NCBI GenBank assembly: GCA_021803645.1 | Contig: JAJZLI010000022.1 | Location: 1-14,623, forward strand | DNA from: a bacterium | Lineage (GTDB): Bacteria; Patescibacteriota; Dojkabacteria; JAKAPS01; JAJZLI01 | Length of the DNA: 14,623 nucleotides | Reading direction: 5' to 3' | Shown: positions 1 through 7,550 of the stretch, piece by piece | Layout: each line of letters starts with the position of its first letter | How positions within the stretch are numbered: position 1 is the first letter of the stretch | The notes under the pieces: model-generated | The model's database searches: none | What the model was told of the DNA's origin: nothing | What the model saw: the letters and a program-made list of their open reading frames with translations, nothing else | Position numbers and translations under genes: made by a program

Positions 1-76
1 TAGCATCAATTCTAATCTGATTAACACTTTTCTGATCAATCTTTCCTTGAGAGAGAAGTACATCTAATAAATCCAT
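1..76 (-). CDS. GspE/PilB-type secretion or pilus ATPase, N-terminal fragment
   Basis: Partial gene running off the left edge; only 25 residues are visible, beginning MDLLDVLLSQGKIDQKSVNQ. This pattern (a short amphipathic start, L-x-x-G-K-I, then a helix) resembles the N-terminal domain of GspE/PilB ATPases, which power type IV pilus or type II secretion assembly at the inner membrane. No Walker motif or other diagnostic region lies inside the window, so the call rests on the N-terminal pattern alone. The ATG at 74-76 is chosen because a TATAAA hexamer lies 9 nt upstream and a second gene starts divergently at 150. It could be another protein with a similar N-terminal helical domain. Confidence 0.45.
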   Translation of the reverse strand, partial: MDLLDVLLSQGKIDQKSVNQIRIDA

Positions 77-85
77 CACTCTCAA

Positions 86-114
86 TTTATACTACAAATT
101 TATACTTTTTTAAA
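86..114 (-). promoter_or_regulatory. Putative promoter for the GspE/PilB-like gene
   Basis: On the minus strand TTTAAA (109-114) and TATAAA (86-91) are separated by 17 nt. Only 9 nt separate the -10 hexamer from the ATG, so the transcript would be leaderless or nearly so. The TTTAAA is a palindrome and could also serve the divergent gene at 150. Confidence 0.4.
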
Positions 115-141
115 CACCAAACTTTTCTAATATGATAGAAT
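109..141 (+). promoter_or_regulatory. Putative promoter for the holB-gyrB-gyrA block
   Basis: Two overlapping -10-like hexamers occur before the ATG at 150: TATGAT (131-136) and TAGAAT (136-141). TATGAT lies 16 nt after TTTAAA (109-114). TAGAAT lies 8 nt before the ATG, which is leaderless-like spacing, but has no clear -35. No Shine-Dalgarno sequence is visible. Confidence 0.35.
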
Positions 142-149
142 AACAAAAG

Positions 150-755
150 ATGTCACAAAGTATAATTTTTCAAACACAAAATGATGCCGATTTGGATAAG
201 TTTATTAATGAGTATTTTAAAAAAACAGAATACAAATCATCACCAGATTTCATAAAAATTAATAAAAAAAAGATAACAATAGACGTTATCAGGCAAATAA
301 AAAATGAAATAAAATATAAGCCATTCAATTTAAAACAAAGACTAATTCTACTAAAGATACAAGAGATAACTCTTCAAGCCCAAAATGCAATGTTAAAATT
401 ACTGGAAGAAACAAAAGAAGATACACAAATAATACTTCAAATCGATAATATTAATAAACTAATTGATACAGTCATATCAAGATGCGTATTAATGCAATCA
501 AGTACTCTCGCTCCAGAGAGTGGAGAAGAAGTATATAATTTTTTAAAAATGGATATTTTCCAAAGGTTAGAGTATGTGAAAAATATAAAATCACAAGACA
601 CCTTTATTCAGGAAATAATTTCAGCTATAATACATACGCAAAGTAATATATTAGATATAAAAAATAAGATAAAAATACTAAATGATATACAGATAGCATA
701 TGTTTCTAATGTATCAAAAAAACTCATATTAGAAGATATAGCTATTAATATTTAA
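150..755 (+). CDS. holB: DNA polymerase III delta-prime-like clamp-loader subunit, short form
   Basis: A 201-residue protein resembling the middle of DNA polymerase III delta-prime, the non-hydrolysing subunit of the clamp loader that places the sliding clamp on primed DNA. Visible motifs are a KPF segment (57-59), AQNAMLKLLEE (77-87), which corresponds to the delta-prime/DnaX helix usually written NALLKTLEE, and ISRC (109-112), the SRC motif that gives the arginine finger. It is much shorter than E. coli delta-prime (334 aa): there is no Walker A P-loop, no zinc-binding cysteine module and little left of the collar domain. An in-frame TAA at 141-143 excludes an upstream extension, so the missing P-loop is real. 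It ends 6 bp before gyrB and is probably co-transcribed with it. A diverged DnaX-like protein is the alternative, but the absence of ATP-binding residues favours delta-prime. Confidence 0.75.
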   Translation: MSQSIIFQTQNDADLDKFINEYFKKTEYKSSPDFIKINKKKITIDVIRQIKNEIKYKPFNLKQRLILLKIQEITLQAQNAMLKLLEETKEDTQIILQIDNINKLIDTVISRCVLMQSSTLAPESGEEVYNFLKMDIFQRLEYVKNIKSQDTFIQEIISAIIHTQSNILDIKNKIKILNDIQIAYVSNVSKKLILEDIAINI

Positions 756-761
756 CAATAG

Positions 762-2681
762 ATGGATTCTCAAAAAAGTTATAACGAAAACTCAATAATT
801 GTATTAGAAGGTCTTGAAGCTGTAAGAAAAAGACCTGCTATGTATGTAGGATCTACTGATATTAATGGTCTTTACCAAATAATTTATGAGGTTATAGATA
901 ATTCTATAGATGAAGCATTAGGTGGGTACTGCAAACAAATAGATATCAGAATATTTAAAGACGGGAGAATTCAAATAGAAGATGATGGAAGAGGAATTCC
1001 TGTTGGGATACATCATCAAACAAAAAAGTCTTCACTAGAAACTGTTATGACAGTATTACATGCTGGAGGAAAATTCGGTTCCGAAGGAGGATATAAAATC
1101 AGCGGTGGATTACATGGAGTTGGTGTCTCCTGTACAAATGCATTGTCCTCAAAAATGATTACAGAATCATTTATAGACGGTAAGCACTATATTCAAGAGT
1201 ACGAAAAGGGAAAACCTCTTTATGATGTAAAGGAGATTGAAAGTAATGGCAAAAAACATGGAACCATACAAACATTTATACCAGATAACTCCATATTCTC
1301 TGATGTTAATATAAGTGCCAAACAGTTATTAAGACGAGTTAGAGAACAAGCATATCTTACAGGGAAGATTACATTCACATTCTTGGATGAAAGAAGTGAA
1401 AAATATAAAGTGCCATACTATATATACTTTGAAGGTGGAGTAAAATCATATATACGATCTTTAAATAAAGATAAAAAAGCATTAACAGAAATAATTCATA
1501 TTAAAAAGAATGAAGAGAATACAGAAGTAGAAGTAGGGATACAATATTCAGATGACATAGCAGATAACATCCTCTCATTTGCAAACAACATATATAACCC
1601 TGAAGGGGGCACTCACCTGACAGGGTTTAAATCTGCAATAACAAAAACAATAAATGATTATGCCAAAAAGATTAATGTTATCAAAGAAGGAGAGGAAGGG
1701 TTAACAGGAGATGATGTAAGGGAAGGTCTGACAGCAATCATTTCTGTTAAGCTACAAAACCCTCAATTTGAAGGTCAGACAAAAATGAAACTAAACAATA
1801 ACGAGATTCAGACAATAGTAAGAAATGTCACATCAAGAGAGCTTGAAACATATTTATCAGAGCACCCTAAGGAAGGAAAGAATATAATAGAAAAGGTTTT
1901 ACTTGCTGCGAGAGCAAGAAAAGCAGCAAAAGCAGCAAGGGAATCTGTTATGAGAAAAGGTGTATTAGAAGGAGGAACACTACCTGGAAAATTGGCTGAC
2001 TGTAGCGAAAGGGATCCTCAAAAAGCAGAAATATTTATAGTAGAGGGAGATAGTGCAGGAGGATCAGCTAAACAAGGTAGGGACAGAAAAATTCAAGCAA
2101 TACTACCACTTACAGGAAAACCAATAAACAGCGAAAAGTATAGAATAGATAGGGTATTAGATAATGATAAGTTAAAAGATTTAGTTATTGCGTTAGGAAC
2201 TGGTATTGCCGATAATCTAAATCTGGAGAAACTAAGATATAACAAAATAATAATCATGACAGATGCAGATGTAGATGGAGAACATATAGTAACATTGCTC
2301 CTTACATTTCTATATAGATATCTAAAACCTCTTATAGATAAAGGTTTTGTATATATAGCACAACCACCATTATATAAAATAACAACAAGTCAAAAAGATT
2401 ATTGGGTTCTTGATGAAAACGAAAATATAAAAATATTAGATGAACTTAATAAAAATAATATAAAAATAAACTCTATACAAAGATATAAAGGTCTTGGAGA
2501 GATGAACCCTGAACAATTATGGGAAACTACTATGAATCCAGCAACAAGAATTCTTAAACAAATTAAAATAGAAGATATTGAAGAAACAGATAAAGTTTTT
2601 GATATGCTTATGGGAAACTTCGTTCCCCCTAGGAAAAAATTTATTCAGCTTAACGCAAAATCTGCACAACTTGATATATAA
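762..2681 (+). CDS. gyrB: DNA gyrase subunit B
   Basis: ATPase subunit of DNA gyrase, which with GyrA introduces negative supercoils. The GHKL ATPase domain shows YEVIDNSIDEA (42-52; catalytic E43, Mg ligand N47), DDGRGIPVGIH (74-84) and the lid GGLHGVGVS (115-123). The transducer carries QTK (339-341). The TOPRIM domain has EGDSAGG (428-434; E428) and DADVDGEH (501-508; three metal-binding aspartates), followed by RYKGLGEMNPEQLW (574-587). At 639 aa it is the short form without the enterobacterial insertion. GyrB rather than ParE is chosen because of the adjacent gyrA with a GyrA box. By alignment from YEKG (147-150), residue 138 is Ile where E. coli GyrB has Arg136, the coumarin contact. 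The gene lies 6 bp after the holB-like gene and 5 bp before gyrA, with no Shine-Dalgarno sequence at the start. Confidence 0.97.
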   Translation: MDSQKSYNENSIIVLEGLEAVRKRPAMYVGSTDINGLYQIIYEVIDNSIDEALGGYCKQIDIRIFKDGRIQIEDDGRGIPVGIHHQTKKSSLETVMTVLHAGGKFGSEGGYKISGGLHGVGVSCTNALSSKMITESFIDGKHYIQEYEKGKPLYDVKEIESNGKKHGTIQTFIPDNSIFSDVNISAKQLLRRVREQAYLTGKITFTFLDERSEKYKVPYYIYFEGGVKSYIRSLNKDKKALTEIIHIKKNEENTEVEVGIQYSDDIADNILSFANNIYNPEGGTHLTGFKSAITKTINDYAKKINVIKEGEEGLTGDDVREGLTAIISVKLQNPQFEGQTKMKLNNNEIQTIVRNVTSRELETYLSEHPKEGKNIIEKVLLAARARKAAKAARESVMRKGVLEGGTLPGKLADCSERDPQKAEIFIVEGDSAGGSAKQGRDRKIQAILPLTGKPINSEKYRIDRVLDNDKLKDLVIALGTGIADNLNLEKLRYNKIIIMTDADVDGEHIVTLLLTFLYRYLKPLIDKGFVYIAQPPLYKITTSQKDYWVLDENENIKILDELNKNNIKINSIQRYKGLGEMNPEQLWETTMNPATRILKQIKIEDIEETDKVFDMLMGNFVPPRKKFIQLNAKSAQLDI

Positions 2682-2686
2682 AGTAT

Positions 2687-5182
2687 ATGGAAGATAAGAA
2701 TATAAAAAATGTAAATACCAATAACATCAAGGAAGTTGATGTTATTGAAGAGATGAAAAGTAGCTATATAAACTATGCAATGAGTGTTATAACTGCTAGG
2801 GCATTACCAGATGCAAGAGATGGTTTAAAACCAGTCCAAAGAAGAATTATATATACAATGCATGAAGATAACCTTCATCACACAGCCAAATATTCTAAAT
2901 CAGCAAGAACAGTAGGAGATGTAATGGGGAAATATCATCCTCACGGAGACATGTCTATCTATGATGCACTTGTACACATGGCACAAGATTTCAGCATAAG
3001 ATACCAATTAATAGATGGGCAAGGAAATTTTGGTTCTATTGATGGGGATAGCCCTGCAGCAATGAGATATACAGAAGCAAAACTCGCAAAAATATCTGAC
3101 GAGATGATTAGGGATATAGAAAAGGAAACTGTAAATTTCCAAGACAGCTATGATGGGAGACTCAAGGAACCAATTGTATTACCTGCAGCAATACCAAACC
3201 TATTACTTAATGGAGCAGATGGTATTGCAGTTGGGATGGCAACAAAAATACCTCCTCATAATATGGAAGAGGTTCTAAATGCGATAATTTTTCTTTTAGA
3301 TCAAATAAAAAGTATAACTCCAGAGGGTAATATTTACTCAGAAGCAACTACTGCACAATTGATGGAATATATTAAAGGTCCAGATTTTCCAACAAAAGGA
3401 GTTATTTATGACAGACAAGAAATAGAAAACCTATATTCAACAGGAAGAGGAAGAATAGTGATAAGAGGAAAGGCAAATATAGAAGAGAATAAGGCTTCAA
3501 AAATGCAAATCATAATATCCGAAATACCTTTTCAGGTCAACAAATCTAGATTTATTGAAAAGATAGCATCACTAGTTAAAGATCAAAAATTAGAAGGTAT
3601 CTCAGATATAAGAGATGAAAGTGCAAAAGATGAAATTAGGGTAGTATTAGATCTCAAAAAGGAAGCAAAACCAAATATATTAGTAAATAAACTCTTTAAA
3701 TATACTGAATTGCAATCTGTATTTAATGCAAATATGCTTGCAATTACAAAGGGTGAACCAAAACTTCTCACACTAAAAAACATATTAGATATATTTATAG
3801 AGCATAGAATTGAAGTTATTGAAAGGAGGACAAGATTTGAACTTGAAAAGGCAAAAGCTAGGGCACACATACTAGAAGGACTAAAAATAGCAATAGATCA
3901 CATAGATGAGGTTATTAAGATAATTAGGGAATCAAAGGATTCTGATGTAGCAAAAACATCATTGATGAAAAGTTTTTCGCTTACAGAAATACAAGCAGTC
4001 GCAATCTTAGATATGCAATTGAGAAGATTAGCTGCATTAGAAAGAAGTAAAATAGAAGAAGAACTTGCAGAATTAATAAAATTAATTAAATCATTAGAAA
4101 CTATACTATCTGATAAATTTAATGTCATTAAAATCATTAAAGAAGAAACCCAAGAAATCATGTTGAAATACCCAAGCAAAAGATTAACTAAAGTTGTTAA
4201 ATCAAAGGTTGGGGAATTTGAGATAGAAGATATTGTTGAGAGGAAAGAATCGTTAATTACAATTAGTAAACAAGGATACATTAAAAGATTATCTCCAGAA
4301 ACATATAAAGTACAACACCGTGGAGGTAAGGGGGTCATAGGTATGACAACAAAAGAAACAGACTCCATTACCCATGCATTAGTTTCCTCAACAACAGACA
4401 ATATTTTATTTTTTTCAAACAAAGGAAGGGTATTTGTAACTAAAGTATTTGAAATTCCAGAATTCTCAAGAACGGCTAAGGGTCAACCATTAATTAATAT
4501 AATTAATATAGACCAAGGAGAACAAATTACTAGCGTTATAACAACTAAAGATATGGGTGGAGAAGGAGAAAGCATTAAGTACTTATTTATGGTAACAAAA
4601 AATGGGACAGTTAAGAAAACATCATTAGATAAATTTAAAAATATTAGAAAGAATGGAATTATAGCAATAACAATAGATAAAGATGATGAATTAAAATGGG
4701 TTATGGGAACAAAAGGTAGTGATGAAATATTGATTGCTACTAAGAAAGCGCACTCAATAAGGTTCAATGAAAAGGATGTTAGGGAAACAGGAAGGTCTTC
4801 TAGAGGCGTAAAAGGAATTTCTATAGATAAGACAAATGACGAGATTATAGGTGCAGATATTGTACAAGAAAATAGTTATGTAGTTGTTGTTAGCCAAAAT
4901 GGCTATGGAAAAAGAACAAAAATAGAAGAACACTTAACACAGGGTAGGGGAGGAAAAGGAGCCTTTATTGCAAGAATAAATCCCAAAACGGGAGATTTAG
5001 TATCAATGAAAATAGTACAAAATTCCAACGAGGAATTATTAATAATTTCTAATAAGGGACAAATAATCAAGATTCCTCTATCATCAATTTCTTTACACAG
5101 TAGACATACCTCTGGATCAAGATTAATAAACCTTTCAGGAGATTTTGTATCAACAACAGAAATTAATAAAAAAATTGAATAA
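2687..5182 (+). CDS. gyrA: DNA gyrase subunit A
   Basis: Breakage-reunion and DNA-wrapping subunit of gyrase. The winged-helix region contains GKYHPHGD (81-88) and AAMRYTEAKL (124-133), with R127 and catalytic Y128. The tower and coiled-coil follow to about residue 500. The C-terminal beta-pinwheel (about 515-820) contains QHRGGKG (543-549), a good match to the GyrA box QRRGGKG that distinguishes gyrase A from ParC; a second related GRGGKG occurs at 753-758. Length (831 aa) is normal for the family. In the quinolone-resistance region the residue matching E. coli Ser83 is Met89 (ATG at 2951-2953), while the Asp87 equivalent, D93, is kept. There is no acidic C-terminal tail like that of E. coli. 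It is the last gene of the plus-strand block and converges on the ligase-like gene with a 4-bp gap. Confidence 0.97.
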   Translation: MEDKNIKNVNTNNIKEVDVIEEMKSSYINYAMSVITARALPDARDGLKPVQRRIIYTMHEDNLHHTAKYSKSARTVGDVMGKYHPHGDMSIYDALVHMAQDFSIRYQLIDGQGNFGSIDGDSPAAMRYTEAKLAKISDEMIRDIEKETVNFQDSYDGRLKEPIVLPAAIPNLLLNGADGIAVGMATKIPPHNMEEVLNAIIFLLDQIKSITPEGNIYSEATTAQLMEYIKGPDFPTKGVIYDRQEIENLYSTGRGRIVIRGKANIEENKASKMQIIISEIPFQVNKSRFIEKIASLVKDQKLEGISDIRDESAKDEIRVVLDLKKEAKPNILVNKLFKYTELQSVFNANMLAITKGEPKLLTLKNILDIFIEHRIEVIERRTRFELEKAKARAHILEGLKIAIDHIDEVIKIIRESKDSDVAKTSLMKSFSLTEIQAVAILDMQLRRLAALERSKIEEELAELIKLIKSLETILSDKFNVIKIIKEETQEIMLKYPSKRLTKVVKSKVGEFEIEDIVERKESLITISKQGYIKRLSPETYKVQHRGGKGVIGMTTKETDSITHALVSSTTDNILFFSNKGRVFVTKVFEIPEFSRTAKGQPLINIINIDQGEQITSVITTKDMGGEGESIKYLFMVTKNGTVKKTSLDKFKNIRKNGIIAITIDKDDELKWVMGTKGSDEILIATKKAHSIRFNEKDVRETGRSSRGVKGISIDKTNDEIIGADIVQENSYVVVVSQNGYGKRTKIEEHLTQGRGGKGAFIARINPKTGDLVSMKIVQNSNEELLIISNKGQIIKIPLSSISLHSRHTSGSRLINLSGDFVSTTEINKKIE

Positions 5183-5201
5183 ATACTTATTTTTTATTAA
5201 T
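5162..5201. terminator. A/T-only inverted repeat spanning two convergent stop codons
   Basis: ATTAATAAAAAA (5162-5173) and TTTTTTATTAAT (5190-5201) are perfect 12-nt inverted arms around a 16-nt loop. The loop holds the gyrA stop (5180-5182) and overlaps the ligase-gene stop (5187-5189). Either strand reads a T-rich second arm, so it could end transcription in both directions. The stem has no G-C pair, so it would be weak as a classical terminator. Confidence 0.45.
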
Positions 5202-7109
5202 GCTAAATGTTTTCTTTATACTTACACCATTTATAGAATTTGATATTTGATAGTACTTTTTATTTCCTGTAAGTATATATAGATTTAAATATATATAACC
5301 CAACGAAACATCAACTCCATTTAATTTATAAAACTGACTATATCCACGATATGTAGAGTTTAAAGGAAAATACTTGGTTATAGCTTGCTTATACAAAGCT
5401 ACTGCTTTTTTCATATGTCTAAGGTAACTCAGGTCTTCACCCAAAGCCAAAACAAAAGAAGGATCAGAATATTTATTAAAATCATATGCTTCATATAAAG
5501 CACTTAATGCTTTTTTATGCTTATTTGCATTAACATAATTTTGCCCAATTTTGTTCATAATATCTGCATTATATGGGTCTAATTTTAAGGCTATATTGAG
5601 TAAAGAATTTGCAACATTATATTTCATTTGATTCTCATAAGACAACGCTTCCCACACGTAAGGATCAGAATCAAAAGGGAGAAATCTTATGGATTTTTTT
5701 AGATAAATAATTGAAGCGGGTAAATTATTGTTGTTATAAGCTGATTCACCTTTTTTGAAATACAACTCACCCAAGAAAAGATATAAACAAAAAAGGATAA
5801 ATAATTTAGAGACTATAAACGATATAAATACAGTTTTACCTTGTATATATATATACTTAGTATCCTTATATAAATTGAAAAACATTCCTACCATAATTGA
5901 AAAAAGGAAGAATACCGGGATAATCTCCCAATCATAATCAAGTAATACATGTAACATGGAGGCTAATACTCCAGAAAATATAAATATATAAAGTAGATTC
6001 TTAGGAAAAGATTGTTTAAATTTAAAGAATCTGTCTTTATAAATATTCCTCAATCCTATGAATCCCAAGTAAATAAAGTAAGAAAGGAAAATAAGGCCAC
6101 CAATAACCCCTTCTTCAACGAATATTTGTAGATATTGATTATGTGTATAATCAAAATATACCCAAGGAATATCTTGATATTTTTTAAATATTTCTCCAAA
6201 AGTCCCAAGACCAGAACCTACTATAGGGAAATCCTTAATTATATATAAACTTCTCTTGTAGACATCTATTCTATCTACCCTAGATATATTACTAGGTCCA
6301 ACTAAGACATTTGTTATTCCTGAAAAAGAAACTCTAGAAGCAACATGCGGTTGTAATAGTGAAAGTTCATAACTCAACCCAATAGTTAAAAGTAAAAAAA
6401 ACAATACTTTAATGAAATTTTTCGAAAAATATCTAAACAATACAATACCAAATAGAATAATTACCACAAGCATTGATAAATATGCAGCACGAGAAAAAGT
6501 TAGAAATAAAGAGGAGACAAGTAGGGAAGGTGTGAATACAGATAGAAAAGTTGTAAACCTGCTTTTATATTTATTAATAAGCATATAAAAAGAAAATGGG
6601 ATTATCATAATTAAAAATCCCGCTGCAATATCGGGAGAGAGTAGGGTACCAGTAAGTCTTGGGTCATACCCTATTAAATACTGATAAATTGCATAAACAC
6701 AAAAAATACACCCAATAAAGAGAATCCAATACATAAACCATTTAATTAAGTTCCAAGAACTAAATAGGTCAAAAGATAGAATAAATACAATAAAAATAGA
6801 TATATAAAATATTAGATTAGTAATACTAGTAAATATGTTTATACTAAAAAAAGTAGATATTATTGAGAATAATAAGAAAGCACCTAATATTACACTAGGA
6901 ATAACTGGGATTTTTACATCATCCCGCATTAACCTTAATATAAGAATACCAAAAACAGTAATGCCTAATATTATATATGAGATTGGTTGTTGCCAAGACT
7001 GGGAAAAGAATAGAAACAATACAAATGATAGCAAAAGCCAATAGGCATAAATTTTAAATATGAGCAATTCAATCGGTGGGTTAAATATATTAATTAGGAA
7101 TTTTTTCAT
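5187..7109 (-). CDS. O-antigen ligase/polymerase-like membrane protein with TPR tail
   Basis: A 640-residue polytopic inner-membrane protein of the Wzy_C/O-antigen-ligase family, which transfers or polymerises undecaprenyl-linked glycans on the outer face of the membrane. About ten hydrophobic segments fill residues 15-445. Family landmarks are TFSRAAY (204-210), the periplasmic loop with GSGLGTF (298-304), and HNQYLQIFVEEGVIGG (323-338), the characteristic H-N-x-x-L-x-x-x-x-E-x-G pattern; HVLLDYDWE follows at 387-395. Residues about 449-580 form TPR-like repeats, for example GESAYNNNNLPASIIYLKKS and the repeat containing ALKLDPYNADIMNKIGQNY. Such ligase-TPR fusions are common in candidate phyla bacteria. 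Whether the substrate is a surface polysaccharide or a protein (PglL-like O-glycosylation) cannot be told. No other polysaccharide gene adjoins it. It ends 4 bp from the convergent gyrA stop. Confidence 0.8.
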   Translation of the reverse strand: MKKFLINIFNPPIELLIFKIYAYWLLLSFVLFLFFSQSWQQPISYIILGITVFGILILRLMRDDVKIPVIPSVILGAFLLFSIISTFFSINIFTSITNLIFYISIFIVFILSFDLFSSWNLIKWFMYWILFIGCIFCVYAIYQYLIGYDPRLTGTLLSPDIAAGFLIMIIPFSFYMLINKYKSRFTTFLSVFTPSLLVSSLFLTFSRAAYLSMLVVIILFGIVLFRYFSKNFIKVLFFLLLTIGLSYELSLLQPHVASRVSFSGITNVLVGPSNISRVDRIDVYKRSLYIIKDFPIVGSGLGTFGEIFKKYQDIPWVYFDYTHNQYLQIFVEEGVIGGLIFLSYFIYLGFIGLRNIYKDRFFKFKQSFPKNLLYIFIFSGVLASMLHVLLDYDWEIIPVFFLFSIMVGMFFNLYKDTKYIYIQGKTVFISFIVSKLFILFCLYLFLGELYFKKGESAYNNNNLPASIIYLKKSIRFLPFDSDPYVWEALSYENQMKYNVANSLLNIALKLDPYNADIMNKIGQNYVNANKHKKALSALYEAYDFNKYSDPSFVLALGEDLSYLRHMKKAVALYKQAITKYFPLNSTYRGYSQFYKLNGVDVSLGYIYLNLYILTGNKKYYQISNSINGVSIKKTFSINKK

Positions 7110-7123
7110 AAAAAAACAAACAT

Positions 7124-7129
7124 ATAATA
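7124..7129 (-). promoter_or_regulatory. Possible -10 element of the ligase-like gene
   Basis: TATTAT on the minus strand lies 14 nt before the ATG at 7107-7109, predicting a leader of only a few bases. No convincing -35 is seen 16-18 nt further upstream. Confidence 0.25.
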
Positions 7130-7222
7130 CTAAGGAAATATAACATAAATTAGTAATATTTGCATTAATTCAGTATAATAAATTACCAGTTTAAAACGGA
7201 GTAAGAATACTGTATATTTAGG

Positions 7223-7236
7223 ATAGTATATACTAT
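7223..7236. promoter_or_regulatory. 14-bp perfect palindrome overlapping the -10 region of the secreted-protein gene
   Basis: ATAGTATATACTAT is a perfect palindrome 7 bp before the ATG at 7244. It contains TATACT (7229-7234), and TATAAA (7234-7239) overlaps its end, so either could be a -10 hexamer. It could be an operator for a dimeric repressor or chance symmetry in AT-rich DNA. No clear -35 accompanies it. Confidence 0.3.
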
Positions 7237-7243
7237 AAATATA

Positions 7244-7534
7244 ATGAGGAATAAAATAAAGATTATATTGGTTGTTGTTATAGTAGGGGCATTATTTACA
7301 ATGTTCGTGAGAAGCTTAAAGGCTCAAACTCCGTTCCAACCTATACAACAGTATAAAATACAATCACAAGGACTATACTCAAATACCCAAAGAAGTATAG
7401 ATCTTTATGAGCAAGCTCTGCCTTCAGTAAATAGCATGTTTGAGTATGCGATATATAATGGATCAGGAACTTTATGCACTAGAGAAAATACGGGAGCTAA
7501 TTCTCCATATTATTCTACACAAAATACTTGTTAA
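7244..7534 (+). CDS. Small secreted protein with two C-terminal cysteines, unknown function
   Basis: A 96-residue protein that I do not recognise. The N-terminus is a good signal peptide or membrane anchor: basic MRNKIK, a hydrophobic core (about 7-21) and a plausible signal-peptidase site after SLKA (24-27). The mature part is short and polar, rich in Gln, Asn, Ser and Tyr, and ends with two cysteines (C78 and the last residue, C96) that could form one disulfide after export. This resembles the C-terminal disulfide loop of pilins, but there is no prepilin GFTLIE motif. It is the only plus-strand gene between 5187 and the right edge, divergent from the ligase-like gene and convergent with xer with a 2-bp gap. 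The ATG has a possible -10 element immediately upstream and no Shine-Dalgarno sequence. The hydrophobic leader followed by a polar body argues against a chance ORF. Confidence 0.6.
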   Translation: MRNKIKIILVVVIVGALFTMFVRSLKAQTPFQPIQQYKIQSQGLYSNTQRSIDLYEQALPSVNSMFEYAIYNGSGTLCTRENTGANSPYYSTQNTC

Positions 7535-7550
7535 AACTATTTTAATGGGT
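7526..7550 (+). terminator. Hairpin across the secreted-protein and xer stop codons
   Basis: ACTTGTTAAAA (7526-7536), loop CTA (7537-7539) and TTTTAATGGGT (7540-7550) can form an 11-bp plus-strand RNA stem with three G-U pairs. It spans the stop of the plus-strand gene (7532-7534) and the xer stop (7537-7539). No T-tract follows, and on the minus strand the G-U pairs become mismatches, so terminator function is uncertain. Confidence 0.25.

Noticed and set aside
3583..4767. Three minus-strand frames of 94-174 codons inside gyrA.
   Set aside because: They are antisense shadows of a clear, full-length gyrA and have no family resemblance.
7138..7148. ATATAACATAA, a 10/11 match to the XerD arm of the dif consensus, about 400 bp from the xer gene.
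   Set aside because: The expected partner arm after a 6-nt spacer is absent (AATATTTGCAT does not fit), and such a match is likely by chance in AT-rich DNA.
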